27,265 nucleotides of DNA from a virus. The DNA is taken from the IMG/VR virus record IMGVR_UViG_3300047564_001198, positions 1 to 27,265 of that record. One strand, 5' to 3'. Position 1 is the first letter of the stretch. Each line of letters opens with the position of its first letter. The position numbers and the translations under genes were made by a program. The notes under the pieces were generated by a model. That model made no database searches. It was given only the letters and a program-made list of their open reading frames with translations, and was not told the origin of the DNA. Shown here one piece after another: positions 15,701 through 22,781 of the stretch.

Positions 15701-16883
15701 TGAGTACCTTCCTCTGACCCACAAGTTTAGTAAGCGTTACGCCGAGGCTGTTGCCCAGGGTGATGCACTTACGGTTGCGGAGCTGGAGGGTCGTCAAGCC
15801 ATTGGCGCTCTGGTTACTGCCACTGCATTTGGTCTTGGTTTGACTGGTAACTGGACGGGCAACCTTCCTGTGGATCCAGCAGAACGTCAACGGTGGAAAA
15901 CCCTGGGTATTCGTCCTAGGTCGGTCAAGGTTGGCGATTTGTGGATCTCTTACAATGCCATCGAACCCCTCAACAACATTGTTGCTGCCGCAGTTGATTT
16001 GGCTCAAATCGTCACGTTCATTGGCGAGGACAATCCTGGCGGCATGGAGATTGCTGAGAAGTTTTCTACACAGATGGTGCTGGCCATTGCTGCCAGTCTC
16101 ACAGAGAAGAGCTACTTTGCGAACTTTGACGCCCTTGCTTCCTTCGTTGATGTGGGTCAAATGACCCCTGAAAAGGTAACAAAGATGTTTGCTGGCTTTG
16201 CCTATACCGCTGCTGTGCCTTGGGCCAGTCTGGTCAGGGGCTTTGCCAACACCTTCGATAGCTACCAGCGAGAATACGACAATGAGTGGGAACGGGTCTT
16301 TGGCGGTAACCTTCCTTTGATCCGCAACATGGCTCCGGTAATGATTGATGTCCTTACTGGTAAGCCCATGAAGAACCCCTACGGTAACCTCTGGAACGCC
16401 AACATGCCGTTTGAGGTTGCTGTGGATGAGAAGGATTCCGTCAAGGACATGCTGATGCGGGCTCGTTACAACTGGAGAGATAATCTTGAAAGCTACAAAG
16501 GCATTAAATTAAGTGCTGAGCAACGCAAGTTTGTTAAAGAGGAGATGTATAAGGCTGGTCTTCGTCGTAACTTGGCTTCCCTTATGAAAGAAGAGTGGTT
16601 CCAAGAAGATATGAAGGCTTATCGTAACCGTCCGTTTGATCCAAATGGTGATCCAAGCGCACGTCCTCGTTATTACAATCGCATTGCTGATCAATTCAGC
16701 ACCGCCAAACAGATCGCCTTTGCACGTCTTGAAGACGTAGATCAGAAGTTCCAAGAAGACCTGACAAAGAGTCGTGTGATCTCTGCCGAATACAAAGCAG
16801 GCATCTACTCCGACAAGCAACGCACCAAGCGTCCATCTGCTGAAGCTGATTCTGCCATTCTCGATCAACTGCTTAAATTCTAA
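12792..16883 (+). CDS. large internal core / ejection protein (T7 gp16-like)
   Basis: A 1363-residue protein in the gp16 position (T7 gp16 is 1318). The N terminus is a very Gln/Lys-rich helix (residues about 24-70: repeated Q and K with few hydrophobics), not the lytic transglycosylase domain of T7 gp16; that kind of activity appears to have moved to the gp15-like protein. The rest is long helical sequence with short hydrophobic stretches, for example FGLGLTGNW around residue 1010-1020. By homology of position and size it is the largest ejected protein, helping DNA cross the inner membrane. The start is well supported by GAGGGAGA upstream of ATG 12792. Its stop overlaps the fibre gene in TAATG (16881-16885). 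Confidence 0.9.
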   Translation: MPKWNPLDNPNEVSGLSGDYYTKTFSEQDRKRKQRQQQQLQKQQQAKAAEDKKKAQEEAKTRKRQEQTVNPLEAIGSALAPVGDVIQAPFDFIADRAQELETAIFGKEETARRQKIAQEVREGVRKPFTREPLTEQQKQQNLAENKKFKQDMEAPLDLLRVPVKAIVATTEGLLDISTQAALDVSINRDKNRDEYIRSAWDFGVTPKTDLGKLAAQVSSFIVTTRQVGKRLGSIGDIGKSPVPEGLKGAKWWAAKGKRIISEDLIPGAIADFILSDPEDGNLSSAIQRMVPEEMRDSVWFGLAADPDDNPWLNRVKSVLEGGPLNAVGNSFGALFKARKVAQDVLKAGGSKEEAIAKGVDIITKETDAAAKTDAKAADVERVRWTEATDAELNGILNKETELNEQLARIDPNVDPDEAVRLDAELSDLQAQKADLEARYYENADPDVQREYWETQAASREPVSPTKAVVDQTVGELADDGTGRISKAASSGNIFTDAQIRIMNLDEGQQSVIDRFQKKIDVKEIARKTGRTVDELRANAEAILNRIDDVFKSFDDVMGEEEMIKALADAGGTLVEPKGTFATSEGAIAVKTLVDDLSKKIYDIAYGAEQLDFSSIGGFNNYDRLVDRFVGLLGIYKESASYHGSGLGGFKVRLRQAFSSGEQVMREMEEADELTYGQVKKWAEEIKSAARRGDPEAQEKLRSLTRAMVLAGGDPANSMSYAKAVFNIWKGGAENIFYNNILSGVKTAVRNFSGITRIFLDPAAIALRGAIGGDEAQVRAGLAGLGAIQSTIGDAWRIAKITWKTGVPSTWTPANVINKAEIEAGIEMMERMATNPLEQAAAGFAKFTVRYGQFLDAPGKLLMSTDDFVKTIIARQRITEMAIHDAILESPDIKQRGELITKYLKKYSQYMDPQTGKLKDKGLSTYAEIATFQDNPGAAVNMLTGFIEAIPFGKFVVPFIRTPANLLKYQLEYLPLTHKFSKRYAEAVAQGDALTVAELEGRQAIGALVTATAFGLGLTGNWTGNLPVDPAERQRWKTLGIRPRSVKVGDLWISYNAIEPLNNIVAAAVDLAQIVTFIGEDNPGGMEIAEKFSTQMVLAIAASLTEKSYFANFDALASFVDVGQMTPEKVTKMFAGFAYTAAVPWASLVRGFANTFDSYQREYDNEWERVFGGNLPLIRNMAPVMIDVLTGKPMKNPYGNLWNANMPFEVAVDEKDSVKDMLMRARYNWRDNLESYKGIKLSAEQRKFVKEEMYKAGLRRNLASLMKEEWFQEDMKAYRNRPFDPNGDPSARPRYYNRIADQFSTAKQIAFARLEDVDQKFQEDLTKSRVISAEYKAGIYSDKQRTKRPSAEADSAILDQLLKF

Positions 16884-17962
16884 TGGCAATTGTTGAAAAT
16901 CTATATACAGGGAACGGTTCGACCACCCTGTATTCTTTTACCTTCCCATATCTTGATGAGAGCGACGTTAAGGTCACCCTTAATGGCACTCCTACAACTG
17001 CATACGTCTTTGCCAGCGCAACTTCCCTTCAATTCTTGTCTGCCCCTGGTGCTGGGGTGGCCATCCGAATCTATCGAGAAACAGACGACACTGGTCTGGC
17101 AGCCACGTTCTTTCCGGGTTCGTCGATTCGCGCCGCTGATCTGAACAATGACTTCGATCAACTGCTCTACCTTGGGCAGGAATCAAGTAGCATTGCCGGG
17201 AAAGCTACAGTTACCGCAAATACCGCCCTAACAAACTCCAACACGGCCATCAGCACCGCCAACTCGGCAGTGGTTACGGCCAACGGAGCTGTTAGCACAG
17301 CCAACAGTGCGGTTAGTACTGCTAATGCTGCGGTGGTGACGGCCAATGCTGCTAGTTCTAGTGCAGCAGCTGCTGTTAGCACGGCCAACACGGCCTCCTC
17401 AAACGCTTCGGCAGCAGTGAGTACGGCCAACGCCGCATCTGCCACGGCGGCTTCTGCTGTTAGTACGGCTAATGGTGCCGTCAGTACGGCCAACGCAGCC
17501 ACGGCGACGGCCAACCAGGCTGCTCTTGATGCTGCGGCTGCTATTGTTACAGCCAATCAAGCTGATGCTGACGCGACGCTGGCATTAAGCACCGCCAACC
17601 AAGCTATTATTGATTCAGCAGCAGCTGTTGTAACGGCAAATGGTATTGCTGCTACAGCAAACACAGCTCTCAGTAATTCTACAGCAGCTGTTTCTACAGC
17701 AAACACTGCCAATAGTAATGCGTCAATTGCAGTTACTACCTCAAACAACGCAATTGTTCTGGCTAGCCAAGCCATTAGTCTTGGTCAAAAGGCTTTTATT
17801 GATCTTTACAACCTAGCTGTTGGTTCGCCTGGATCCAAAGTAATTGATCTTGGCAACCTTACCTCCGGATGCGTTTCAGATTATTTTACTGGCGAGGATG
17901 GTGGAACTTCTAACTACAACTGTGCTATTGGTTGTAGCTTGACTAATCTTGGTACTGTTTAA
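16883..17962 (+). CDS. tail fibre anchor protein (T7 gp17 N-terminal domain plus coiled repeats)
   Basis: Residues 1-100 are the phage T7 tail-fibre N-terminal domain that docks to the nozzle: LYTGNGSTTLYSFTFPYL, then VTLNGTPTTAYVFASATSL and the end RAADLNNDFDQLLYLGQE. Residues about 110-300 consist of a seven-residue repeat of the T-A-N-x-A-V-S type, expected to form a long trimeric shaft. The C-terminal 45 residues, with two Cys pairs spaced in SGCVSDYF and NCAIGCSL, end abruptly with no receptor-binding domain. At 359 aa it is shorter than T7 gp17 (553). The adhesive part is probably the next gene, so this is best read as the anchor of a two-piece fibre. Confidence 0.9.
   Translation: MAIVENLYTGNGSTTLYSFTFPYLDESDVKVTLNGTPTTAYVFASATSLQFLSAPGAGVAIRIYRETDDTGLAATFFPGSSIRAADLNNDFDQLLYLGQESSSIAGKATVTANTALTNSNTAISTANSAVVTANGAVSTANSAVSTANAAVVTANAASSSAAAAVSTANTASSNASAAVSTANAASATAASAVSTANGAVSTANAATATANQAALDAAAAIVTANQADADATLALSTANQAIIDSAAAVVTANGIAATANTALSNSTAAVSTANTANSNASIAVTTSNNAIVLASQAISLGQKAFIDLYNLAVGSPGSKVIDLGNLTSGCVSDYFTGEDGGTSNYNCAIGCSLTNLGTV
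17210..17780 (+). repeat. 21-base coding repeats in fibre shaft
   Basis: The shaft is encoded by imperfect 21-base units, such as GTTAGTACGGCCAACG variants, that specify a heptad-like T-A-N-x-A-V-S motif repeated some two dozen times. The repeats are best conserved from about 17250 to 17520 and decay afterwards. They are a coding feature, not a CRISPR or regulatory array, and are a likely place for recombinational length change. Confidence 0.85.
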
Positions 17963-17983
17963 TTCTCTTTCTTATTAAGATTC

Positions 17984-19612
17984 ATGGCCGATCAACTTCA
18001 ACTGCGTGGTGGTACTACTGCTGAGCACGCAACGTTTACTGGTGCCCTTCGTGAGGTCACTGTTGATACTGATAAAGATACTATTGTTGTTCATGATAAT
18101 GCTACCGTTGGTGGACGCCCTCTTCTTCGTGAGGACCTGAGCAACCTTCCTGCTGGCACAATTGATAACGCCGACATCAACGCCTCTGCCGCCATCGCTG
18201 GCACCAAGGTAGCCCCCGACTTCGGCAGCCAGAACATTACCACCACGGGCGTCTTTAGTCACGCACTGGGCGCAGTCGGCACTCCATCGATTGCCTTCAC
18301 CGGCGACCTGAACACCGGATTCTGGAGCCCAGCAGCAGACACACTGGCGGCATCCACAGGAGGCAGTGAGCGCCTTCGTATTGACTCCACAGGCCGCTTA
18401 GGTCTGGGGACTAGTAGCCCTACCTATTTGTTAGATGCCCAAGGTGGCCGTGGTCGAGTTACTGCAAACAGCGAAACTTATTCAGTTGGGGTGCGCTACT
18501 CAAGCGCATTGGCACCAAACGGCAACTATTGGATTGGTGCCACTAATGCAGTAAGCCCCGACATGGTTTTCAGCAACAACGCTGGAAACGAAAAGATGAG
18601 GCTGACGGATGGAGGGTCACTAGGGATTGGCACTACGACGCCTGGTAGGACTTTATCCGTAGACGGTGCAATTCAAGTCAGTAACCCTACAAGCGGTTTT
18701 GGCCTTGGTAACGGTTTAGAAATTCTGCACGAAGTTGACGGAGAAACCTATTTCCTCAATCGCAGAAATTCGAACATGAGGTTCTTCACTAACAACACCG
18801 AGAGATTTAGGTGCGATGGATCGGGGCGCCTGTTAGTTGGCACGTCCTCGGCGTCTGGGTGGTCATCGGGCGCTAAAGTTGTAGTCCAAGACGGTTCTAA
18901 TGCGAGCTATCAGGGAATTACTTTAGGCAACTCAGGTGACGGAACGACTGACATTACTTTATCCGCATGGAGCGGAAGCGGTGGGTCTGTTTTTGTCCAA
19001 AAAATAAGAGCAATTACTGGTGGTCTCGCCTTTCTTGTATCAAGCGCATCTTCTGCTGATGCAACTGGGACCCCTACTGAGGCAATGCGTATCAACGGCG
19101 GCCAAGAGCTGCTAATTGGATATACCTCAGATAACGGCGCCTACAAGCTCCAAGTCAACAGCCAGATCTTTGCTACCAGCGCCACAGTTGCCACGTCGGA
19201 TGGTCGCTACAAAGAAAACGTTGCATCCCTTGGCGGATGCTTGGATCTAGTCAAAGCCCTGCGCCCCGTCAGCTTCACCTGGAAACAACAACAAGACATC
19301 ACCCGCACCGATGACGAGGGCAATGAGGTGCTGGTGCGGGAAGGGCACAATTTCCCCCAGGGCACTCAGGTCGGCTTCATTGCCCAAGAGGTGCAGGAAG
19401 TTCTGACCGACAAGCCCTGGCTCAGCAGCGTCATCAAGGAGAATGTCCGGCCTGCTGTTTTGGACAGCAAAGGCAACGAGCTGGCACCTGAAGAACAGTT
19501 CTTTGGTATCGCTGAAGGCAGCCTGATCGCCGTGCTGACCAATGCGCTGCAGGAAGCGGTTGCTCAGATCGAAACTCTGAAGGATCGCGTTGCAGCCCTT
19601 GAGGCCCAGTAG
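17984..19612 (+). CDS. tail fibre / spike with C-terminal S74 intramolecular chaperone
   Basis: A 542-residue protein. The N terminus (QLQLRGGTTAEHATFTGALR, then VTVDTDKDTIVVHDNATVGG) is a common phage-fibre head module. The middle has several repeats of the form GRLGLGTSSP, GSLGIGTTTP and GRLLVGTSSAS, typical of beta-structured fibre stems. From about residue 400 it carries a peptidase S74 chaperone domain: TSDGRYKENVASLGG with the Ser-Asp-x-R-x-K-x-N core, LRPVSFTW, FIAQEVQEVL, and a final coiled helix. S74 domains trimerise the fibre and then cleave themselves off before that Ser. It is likely the host-recognition part attached to the anchor encoded just upstream. It begins 21 bases after that gene. 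Confidence 0.9.
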   Translation: MADQLQLRGGTTAEHATFTGALREVTVDTDKDTIVVHDNATVGGRPLLREDLSNLPAGTIDNADINASAAIAGTKVAPDFGSQNITTTGVFSHALGAVGTPSIAFTGDLNTGFWSPAADTLAASTGGSERLRIDSTGRLGLGTSSPTYLLDAQGGRGRVTANSETYSVGVRYSSALAPNGNYWIGATNAVSPDMVFSNNAGNEKMRLTDGGSLGIGTTTPGRTLSVDGAIQVSNPTSGFGLGNGLEILHEVDGETYFLNRRNSNMRFFTNNTERFRCDGSGRLLVGTSSASGWSSGAKVVVQDGSNASYQGITLGNSGDGTTDITLSAWSGSGGSVFVQKIRAITGGLAFLVSSASSADATGTPTEAMRINGGQELLIGYTSDNGAYKLQVNSQIFATSATVATSDGRYKENVASLGGCLDLVKALRPVSFTWKQQQDITRTDDEGNEVLVREGHNFPQGTQVGFIAQEVQEVLTDKPWLSSVIKENVRPAVLDSKGNELAPEEQFFGIAEGSLIAVLTNALQEAVAQIETLKDRVAALEAQ

Positions 19613-19632
19613 TCCTACTCACTTCAGGGGGG

Positions 19633-19661
19633 TTGACGGCGGTTGATGGCTCTGGTACGGT
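19633..19661 (+). promoter_or_regulatory. possible sigma-70 type promoter for integrase
   Basis: TTGACG (19633-19638) is followed after exactly 17 bases by TACGGT (19656-19661), preceded by TGG, which gives an extended -10 TG. The -35 matches consensus in five of six bases, the -10 in three of six. The hexamer region also contains two GGTTGA copies ten bases apart, which could be an operator. It lies just before the integrase gene, where a host-type promoter would allow expression independent of phage RNA polymerase. Transcription would begin close to the GTG at 19665, so the real start may be ATG 19689 or 19704. Confidence 0.35.
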
Positions 19662-19664
19662 AGT

Positions 19665-20546
19665 GTGGTTGTTACCCGCTACACCTCCATGGGCCTCACC
19701 CTTATGTCCGCTTGGGACCAGTTCGTCGCTGAACGGTCCATTTCCCTGTCAGCCACAAGCCTCACGTCCGACTACCGGCAAGCCACAAAATGGTTAAGTC
19801 GCTGCCCCTACCAGAATTTTGAGACCGAGGGTCGCCTGATTCTGACGTGGGTTCTCCAGCAGCAGCCGGTTCAGTCGGCAAGGCGGGTGGCCATGTACCT
19901 CAAGGCCCTCTACCGCTGGGCCAGCCAAGAGGACATTGCTATTATCGCACGCAACCCGATCATGACCTTCCGGATGCCCAAGGCTCCACAGAAGGACGAA
20001 GAAATTGTGGTAATTCCCAGGGACGAGATTGGTCTGGTGATGGTTGCCCTTGAGGCAAAGCAAACCTACCGGTCTACCAACTGGGCCACCTACGCGGAGT
20101 TTATGCTCCAGACTGCTATGAGGACTGGCGAGGTCAGGGCCCTTACTTGGAACGACATTAAGGACGATAAGATCCTGGTCCACAAGAACTTTACCCTGAC
20201 CCACGGCCTTAAAAACAGCACAAAAACGAATAAGAAGCGTTGGGTACCCCTCAATGCGAAGTGCAAAGAGATCCTGGAAACCCTAGATCAGAACGAAGAG
20301 TATCTCTTTCCTTGGGATAGGTCCTCGTTTCAGAGTTACTTTCGCAAAAAGATGGATCGGCTCCGTGCTGCGGACCTGATTACCCACCTCTATCGCCCCT
20401 ACGATCTGCGTCATACAGCAATCAGTCGCTGGATCGAGGCAGGCATTCCTGTTGCTCAGGTTGCATCCTGGGCTGGAAATACGGCAGACGTTATCTGGCG
20501 TCACTATGCCAACACCACTCAAACCTACGAAATTCCTATTCTTTAA
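19665..20546 (+). CDS. int: tyrosine-family site-specific integrase
   Basis: The 293-residue reading starts at GTG 19665; ATG 19689 or 19704 would give shorter forms that fit the possible promoter better. N-terminal residues about 13-100 form a SAM-like core-binding domain. The catalytic domain has Arg153 in MRTGEVRAL, Lys187 in TKTNKKRWVPL, YDLRHT with Arg249 and His250 (the first box-II His is Tyr246, a frequent substitution), Asn272 in place of the usual His/Trp, and nucleophile Tyr281 in RHYA. It should catalyse recombination between attP and a host attB, often a tRNA. Integrases are known in T7-like cyanophages, where lysogeny is rarely shown. Unlike in those, it lies in the late region between fibres and lysis genes. 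Confidence 0.92.
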   Translation: MVVTRYTSMGLTLMSAWDQFVAERSISLSATSLTSDYRQATKWLSRCPYQNFETEGRLILTWVLQQQPVQSARRVAMYLKALYRWASQEDIAIIARNPIMTFRMPKAPQKDEEIVVIPRDEIGLVMVALEAKQTYRSTNWATYAEFMLQTAMRTGEVRALTWNDIKDDKILVHKNFTLTHGLKNSTKTNKKRWVPLNAKCKEILETLDQNEEYLFPWDRSSFQSYFRKKMDRLRAADLITHLYRPYDLRHTAISRWIEAGIPVAQVASWAGNTADVIWRHYANTTQTYEIPIL

Positions 20547-20551
20547 GTATC

Positions 20552-20887
20552 ATGTCTGACATCAACACCTCTTTCACCTGGCGCATCGTCAACCTGGAAA
20601 GGGAAACCGCTGACGGGTATGTGTATACCGCACATTATACCGTCAATGCAACCGATGGCACCTACTCAGCTGGGGCCTATGGTTCTATTGGTTTTGAGCG
20701 TCCTGAAGGTGAACTGATTCCCTTCTCTCAGCTGACTGAGGATCAGATTGTCATGGAATGGCTTCTGCCTAAGTTTGGTGACGAGAAGGTTCAGGAGATC
20801 CATGCTGCCCTTCAGACTCAACTGGATGAGCAGCGTCGTCCCACCCGTGCTGCGGGTCTGCCCTGGGTGAACGATGTCCAAGCCTAA
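20552..20887 (+). CDS. conserved phage hypothetical protein (111 aa)
   Basis: It begins five bases after the integrase stop. The product reads FTWRIVNLERETADGYVYTAHYTV, then YSAGAYGSIGFERP and LTEDQIVMEWL, a pattern I associate with a small protein found widely in cyanophages without known function. It is predicted to be a compact beta-sheet at the N terminus with a helical C terminus (residues about 65-95). There is no signal or membrane segment. The next small gene starts within its last 14 bases, so it is the first member of a run of overlapped small genes leading to the endolysin. Confidence 0.75.
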   Translation: MSDINTSFTWRIVNLERETADGYVYTAHYTVNATDGTYSAGAYGSIGFERPEGELIPFSQLTEDQIVMEWLLPKFGDEKVQEIHAALQTQLDEQRRPTRAAGLPWVNDVQA

Positions 20888-21005
20888 AGGCGCCCTTAAC
20901 AAGGTCGTCCACGTCCCCGGCCCCCCGAAAAAGACTAAACAGGGGCAGGGGCAACATTCCCTACCAAATCACTCTCGTAAACAATCACGAGGACAAGGCA
21001 AATGA
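20874..21005 (+). CDS. small basic phage protein (43 aa)
   Basis: ATG 20874 opens a 43-codon frame ending in TGA at 21003. The product starts MSKPKGALNKVVHVPGPPKK and is rich in Lys, Gly, Gln, Ser and His with almost no hydrophobic core. Start and stop overlap both neighbours (14 bases upstream, ATGA downstream), which supports it as a real gene despite its size. Similar short basic proteins with a KGA...HV-GPPKKT pattern occur next to lysis genes in cyanophages. Function is unknown; the charge suggests nucleic-acid or membrane binding, but that is a guess. Confidence 0.7.
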   Translation: MSKPKGALNKVVHVPGPPKKTKQGQGQHSLPNHSRKQSRGQGK

Positions 21006-21199
21006 TCACCATCTTCGGCCTTAAGCTTTCTTATGAAGCTGCCATCTTTTTCGGACTTTTCATTGCGTCCGAGATCATTGGACTGAGCAAGTATCGCTCC
21101 AATAGCGTTGTTCAAGTCTTTCTTAAAGTCGTCACTCTGCTGAAGCCTCTTCGGTCTGAGGACGACAAGATCCGTAAATTCAAGGATTCCCTCCGGTGA
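21002..21199 (+). CDS. small single-pass membrane protein, candidate holin
   Basis: A 65-residue protein with a single hydrophobic segment at residues about 13-28 (AAIFFGLFIASEIIGL), then a more charged C terminus with SSV-type beta/helix and ending RKFKDSLR. It is directly upstream of and overlapping the endolysin gene (GTGA at 21196), a location where holins are usual. T7 gp17.5 holin is 67 residues, also with one membrane span, but sequence similarity is not obvious. It overlaps the preceding gene by ATGA. It could instead be a small membrane protein of another role, so I rank holin as a candidate based on size, topology and position. Confidence 0.55.
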   Translation: MITIFGLKLSYEAAIFFGLFIASEIIGLSKYRSNSVVQVFLKVVTLLKPLRSEDDKIRKFKDSLR

Positions 21200-22176
21200 C
21201 AAACATCCTCCTGCCGGTTGCCCAGTACTACCCACAAACAGATAGTCGCACGGCCCACGCAGACAGGATGTGCTTTTCTAGCACGATGGCCATGGGTGTC
21301 AAATACCTGTGGCCTTCCGCTTTGTCGGGCGTCAATGCTGATGATGACTACCTGAGAACTGTCCTCAAGTACGGGGACACCACGAACCCACAGTCACAGA
21401 TCAAGGCAGCAGCTGCTTACAACGTCAAGGCCACGTTCCACAAGAACGGCAACCTCCAAAGCCTCTATGATCGCCTTGGTGCGGGCCTTCCGGTGCCTGT
21501 TGGCTTCCTTCATCATGGTCCGTCCTTAGCCCCTCGGGGTGGTGGGCACTGGATTCTGCTGATTGGAGCAACCGAAACCCATGGCATCTTCCATGACCCA
21601 TATGGGGAACTCGATAACCTTAATGGAGGCTACCCTCACCGTGGTATTGGTGGCAAGAGTGTCAGCTATACCTGGAAGAATTGGCTTCCACGGTGGACAC
21701 ATGGTGGTGAGGCGTGGTTCATGGACCTCCGTCGCATCGAGGAAGTTAAGATTGCCCCTGCTTCCCTTACCTTTGAGAACTCGTGGAAGGGCGTCAAGGC
21801 CGTTGCTAAGGCCTGTGGAGCCAAGTTTCCCGAGGTTGTGGCAGCCCAGTGGGCCCTGGAAAGCAGCTGGGGTCAGCATACGTCTGGCAAGAACAACTTC
21901 TTTGGCATTAAGGGCTCTCCTGGTACCCTCCAGGAAACAAAAGAGTTCCTGAATGGCCGTTGGACCACGGTTGTGGCCAGCTTTAAGGACTATCCTAGCC
22001 CTACTGCTTGTATCGACCACCTGATTGCCATGTGGTACAAAGATTACAAGGGCTACAAGGGCATCAACCGTGCTACGTCGTGGAAGGAGTGCTGTCAGCT
22101 GCTCCAAAGCGAAGGCTACGCGACCGATCCGTCCTACCCTAGCAAACTCATCCGCCTCATTGAGGAAAATAACTAA
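21196..22176 (+). CDS. two-domain endolysin: C39-like peptidase plus glucosaminidase
   Basis: A 326-residue protein from GTG 21196, overlapping the preceding stop. Residues about 8-180 look like a papain-fold C39-like peptidase: Cys26 in DRMCFSSTMA, His118 in GGGHWILLIGA, Asp134 in FHDPYGE, a plausible catalytic triad. Residues about 195-320 look like a glucosaminidase (GH73-type): FPEVVAAQWALESSWG with candidate Glu222, NNFFGIKG, and a final helical part KECCQLLQSEGYATDPSYP. The enzyme would cut both peptide and glycan bonds in host peptidoglycan at the end of infection. T7 uses an amidase (gp3.5) in the early region, so lysis here is differently organised. No signal peptide is seen, so a holin is required. 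Confidence 0.85.
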   Translation: MTNILLPVAQYYPQTDSRTAHADRMCFSSTMAMGVKYLWPSALSGVNADDDYLRTVLKYGDTTNPQSQIKAAAAYNVKATFHKNGNLQSLYDRLGAGLPVPVGFLHHGPSLAPRGGGHWILLIGATETHGIFHDPYGELDNLNGGYPHRGIGGKSVSYTWKNWLPRWTHGGEAWFMDLRRIEEVKIAPASLTFENSWKGVKAVAKACGAKFPEVVAAQWALESSWGQHTSGKNNFFGIKGSPGTLQETKEFLNGRWTTVVASFKDYPSPTACIDHLIAMWYKDYKGYKGINRATSWKECCQLLQSEGYATDPSYPSKLIRLIEENN

Positions 22177-22349
22177 TGGCACATCCTGTTTACCCCACTT
22201 TTCCCGTCAGCCCTACGATTGGGCAAGTCTATACCCCCGCTCATGGTGGCAGCTGGACCTATACCAGCATTGGCTGGGTCAAGACGGTGGTGGTTCTGAC
22301 CTCGGACTACCCCATCTACGATGGCCTGATGGTCGATACTAGCCCCTAA
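22176..22349 (+). CDS. small hypothetical protein with tail-protein-like motif (57 aa)
   Basis: ATG 22176 overlaps the endolysin stop in TAATG and the frame ends at TAA 22347. The sequence MAHPVYPTFPVSPTIGQVYT followed by a G-G-S-W-T-Y-x-x-x-G-W spacing matches a short aromatic motif (P-T-x-G-Q-x-Y ... W-x-Y ... G-W) seen repeatedly within cyanophage tail and fibre proteins. Here it stands alone as a whole protein. The C terminus is hydrophobic/acidic and carries no membrane span. A structural role in the virion is possible; this is inferred only from the motif. Confidence 0.6.
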   Translation: MAHPVYPTFPVSPTIGQVYTPAHGGSWTYTSIGWVKTVVVLTSDYPIYDGLMVDTSP

Positions 22350-22354
22350 CCATC

Positions 22355-22582
22355 ATGTCTAGAGCCACTGAAGATCAATTCAACGAGCTTCACGGCCTCG
22401 TCACTAACGAATTGATCGACCGCATCAAGAGCGGCGTTGCCACCACCCAAGATCTTAAGGCCGCAGCCGATTGGTTGTCCAAAAATAACATCACAGGCAT
22501 TCCTGTTTCTGGCTCTCCACTAGCCCACCTCTTTGAATCACTTGAATTGGAGATGGAGGATGTCGAAAGGGCCATCCGATAA
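22355..22582 (+). CDS. terS: terminase small subunit (T7 gp18-like)
   Basis: A 75-residue protein (T7 gp18 is 89) that starts with SRATEDQFNELHGLVTNELI, followed by DLKAAADWLSKNNITGIPV. This arrangement of two helices ending in a short linker to SPLAHLFESL is typical of the podoviral DNA packaging protein A family. It recognises phage DNA and stimulates the large subunit, encoded about 2.7 kb downstream; in T7 the two are close (gp18, 18.5, 18.7, gp19), so this phage has inserted several small genes. The last 23 bases overlap the next gene. Confidence 0.88.
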   Translation: MSRATEDQFNELHGLVTNELIDRIKSGVATTQDLKAAADWLSKNNITGIPVSGSPLAHLFESLELEMEDVERAIR

Positions 22583-22781
22583 CGATGGTGAGATGTCAGC
22601 ATTATTGAGAAACTTTGCGGCAACTGCCTTTTTGGGTCTCTTTAGCTGGCACCTCATTACGCTACATAACATTGCTAAGTCGGTGGAGGTGCTTGTCGAA
22701 CGGGTGAGCGCTTCCACCACTCGCATCGAGCGCCTTGAACACGAAGTATTTTTTAAGGACAATGGCGCAAGCAAAAGGTAA
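22560..22781 (+). CDS. small membrane protein with coiled coil, spanin- or holin-like (gp18.5 position)
   Basis: The frame is open further upstream, but ATG 22560, with GGAG about eight bases before it, is the best start; ATG 22593 is an alternative preceded by GGTGAG. The 73-residue product has a membrane segment near residues 18-36 (FAATAFLGLFSWHLITL) followed by a heptad-patterned helix SVEVLVERVSASTTRIERL. N-terminal span plus C-terminal coiled coil is the layout of Rz-type i-spanins, and the gene follows small terminase exactly where T7 has its spanin gene 18.5. It is short for a spanin (T7: 143 aa), so a holin-type role is possible. Confidence 0.6.
   Translation: MSKGPSDNDGEMSALLRNFAATAFLGLFSWHLITLHNIAKSVEVLVERVSASTTRIERLEHEVFFKDNGASKR

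Noticed and set aside
17210-17780. Repeats as a CRISPR-like array
   Set aside because: Units are 21 bases, contiguous, in frame, and code a regular fibre-shaft heptad with no spacers.
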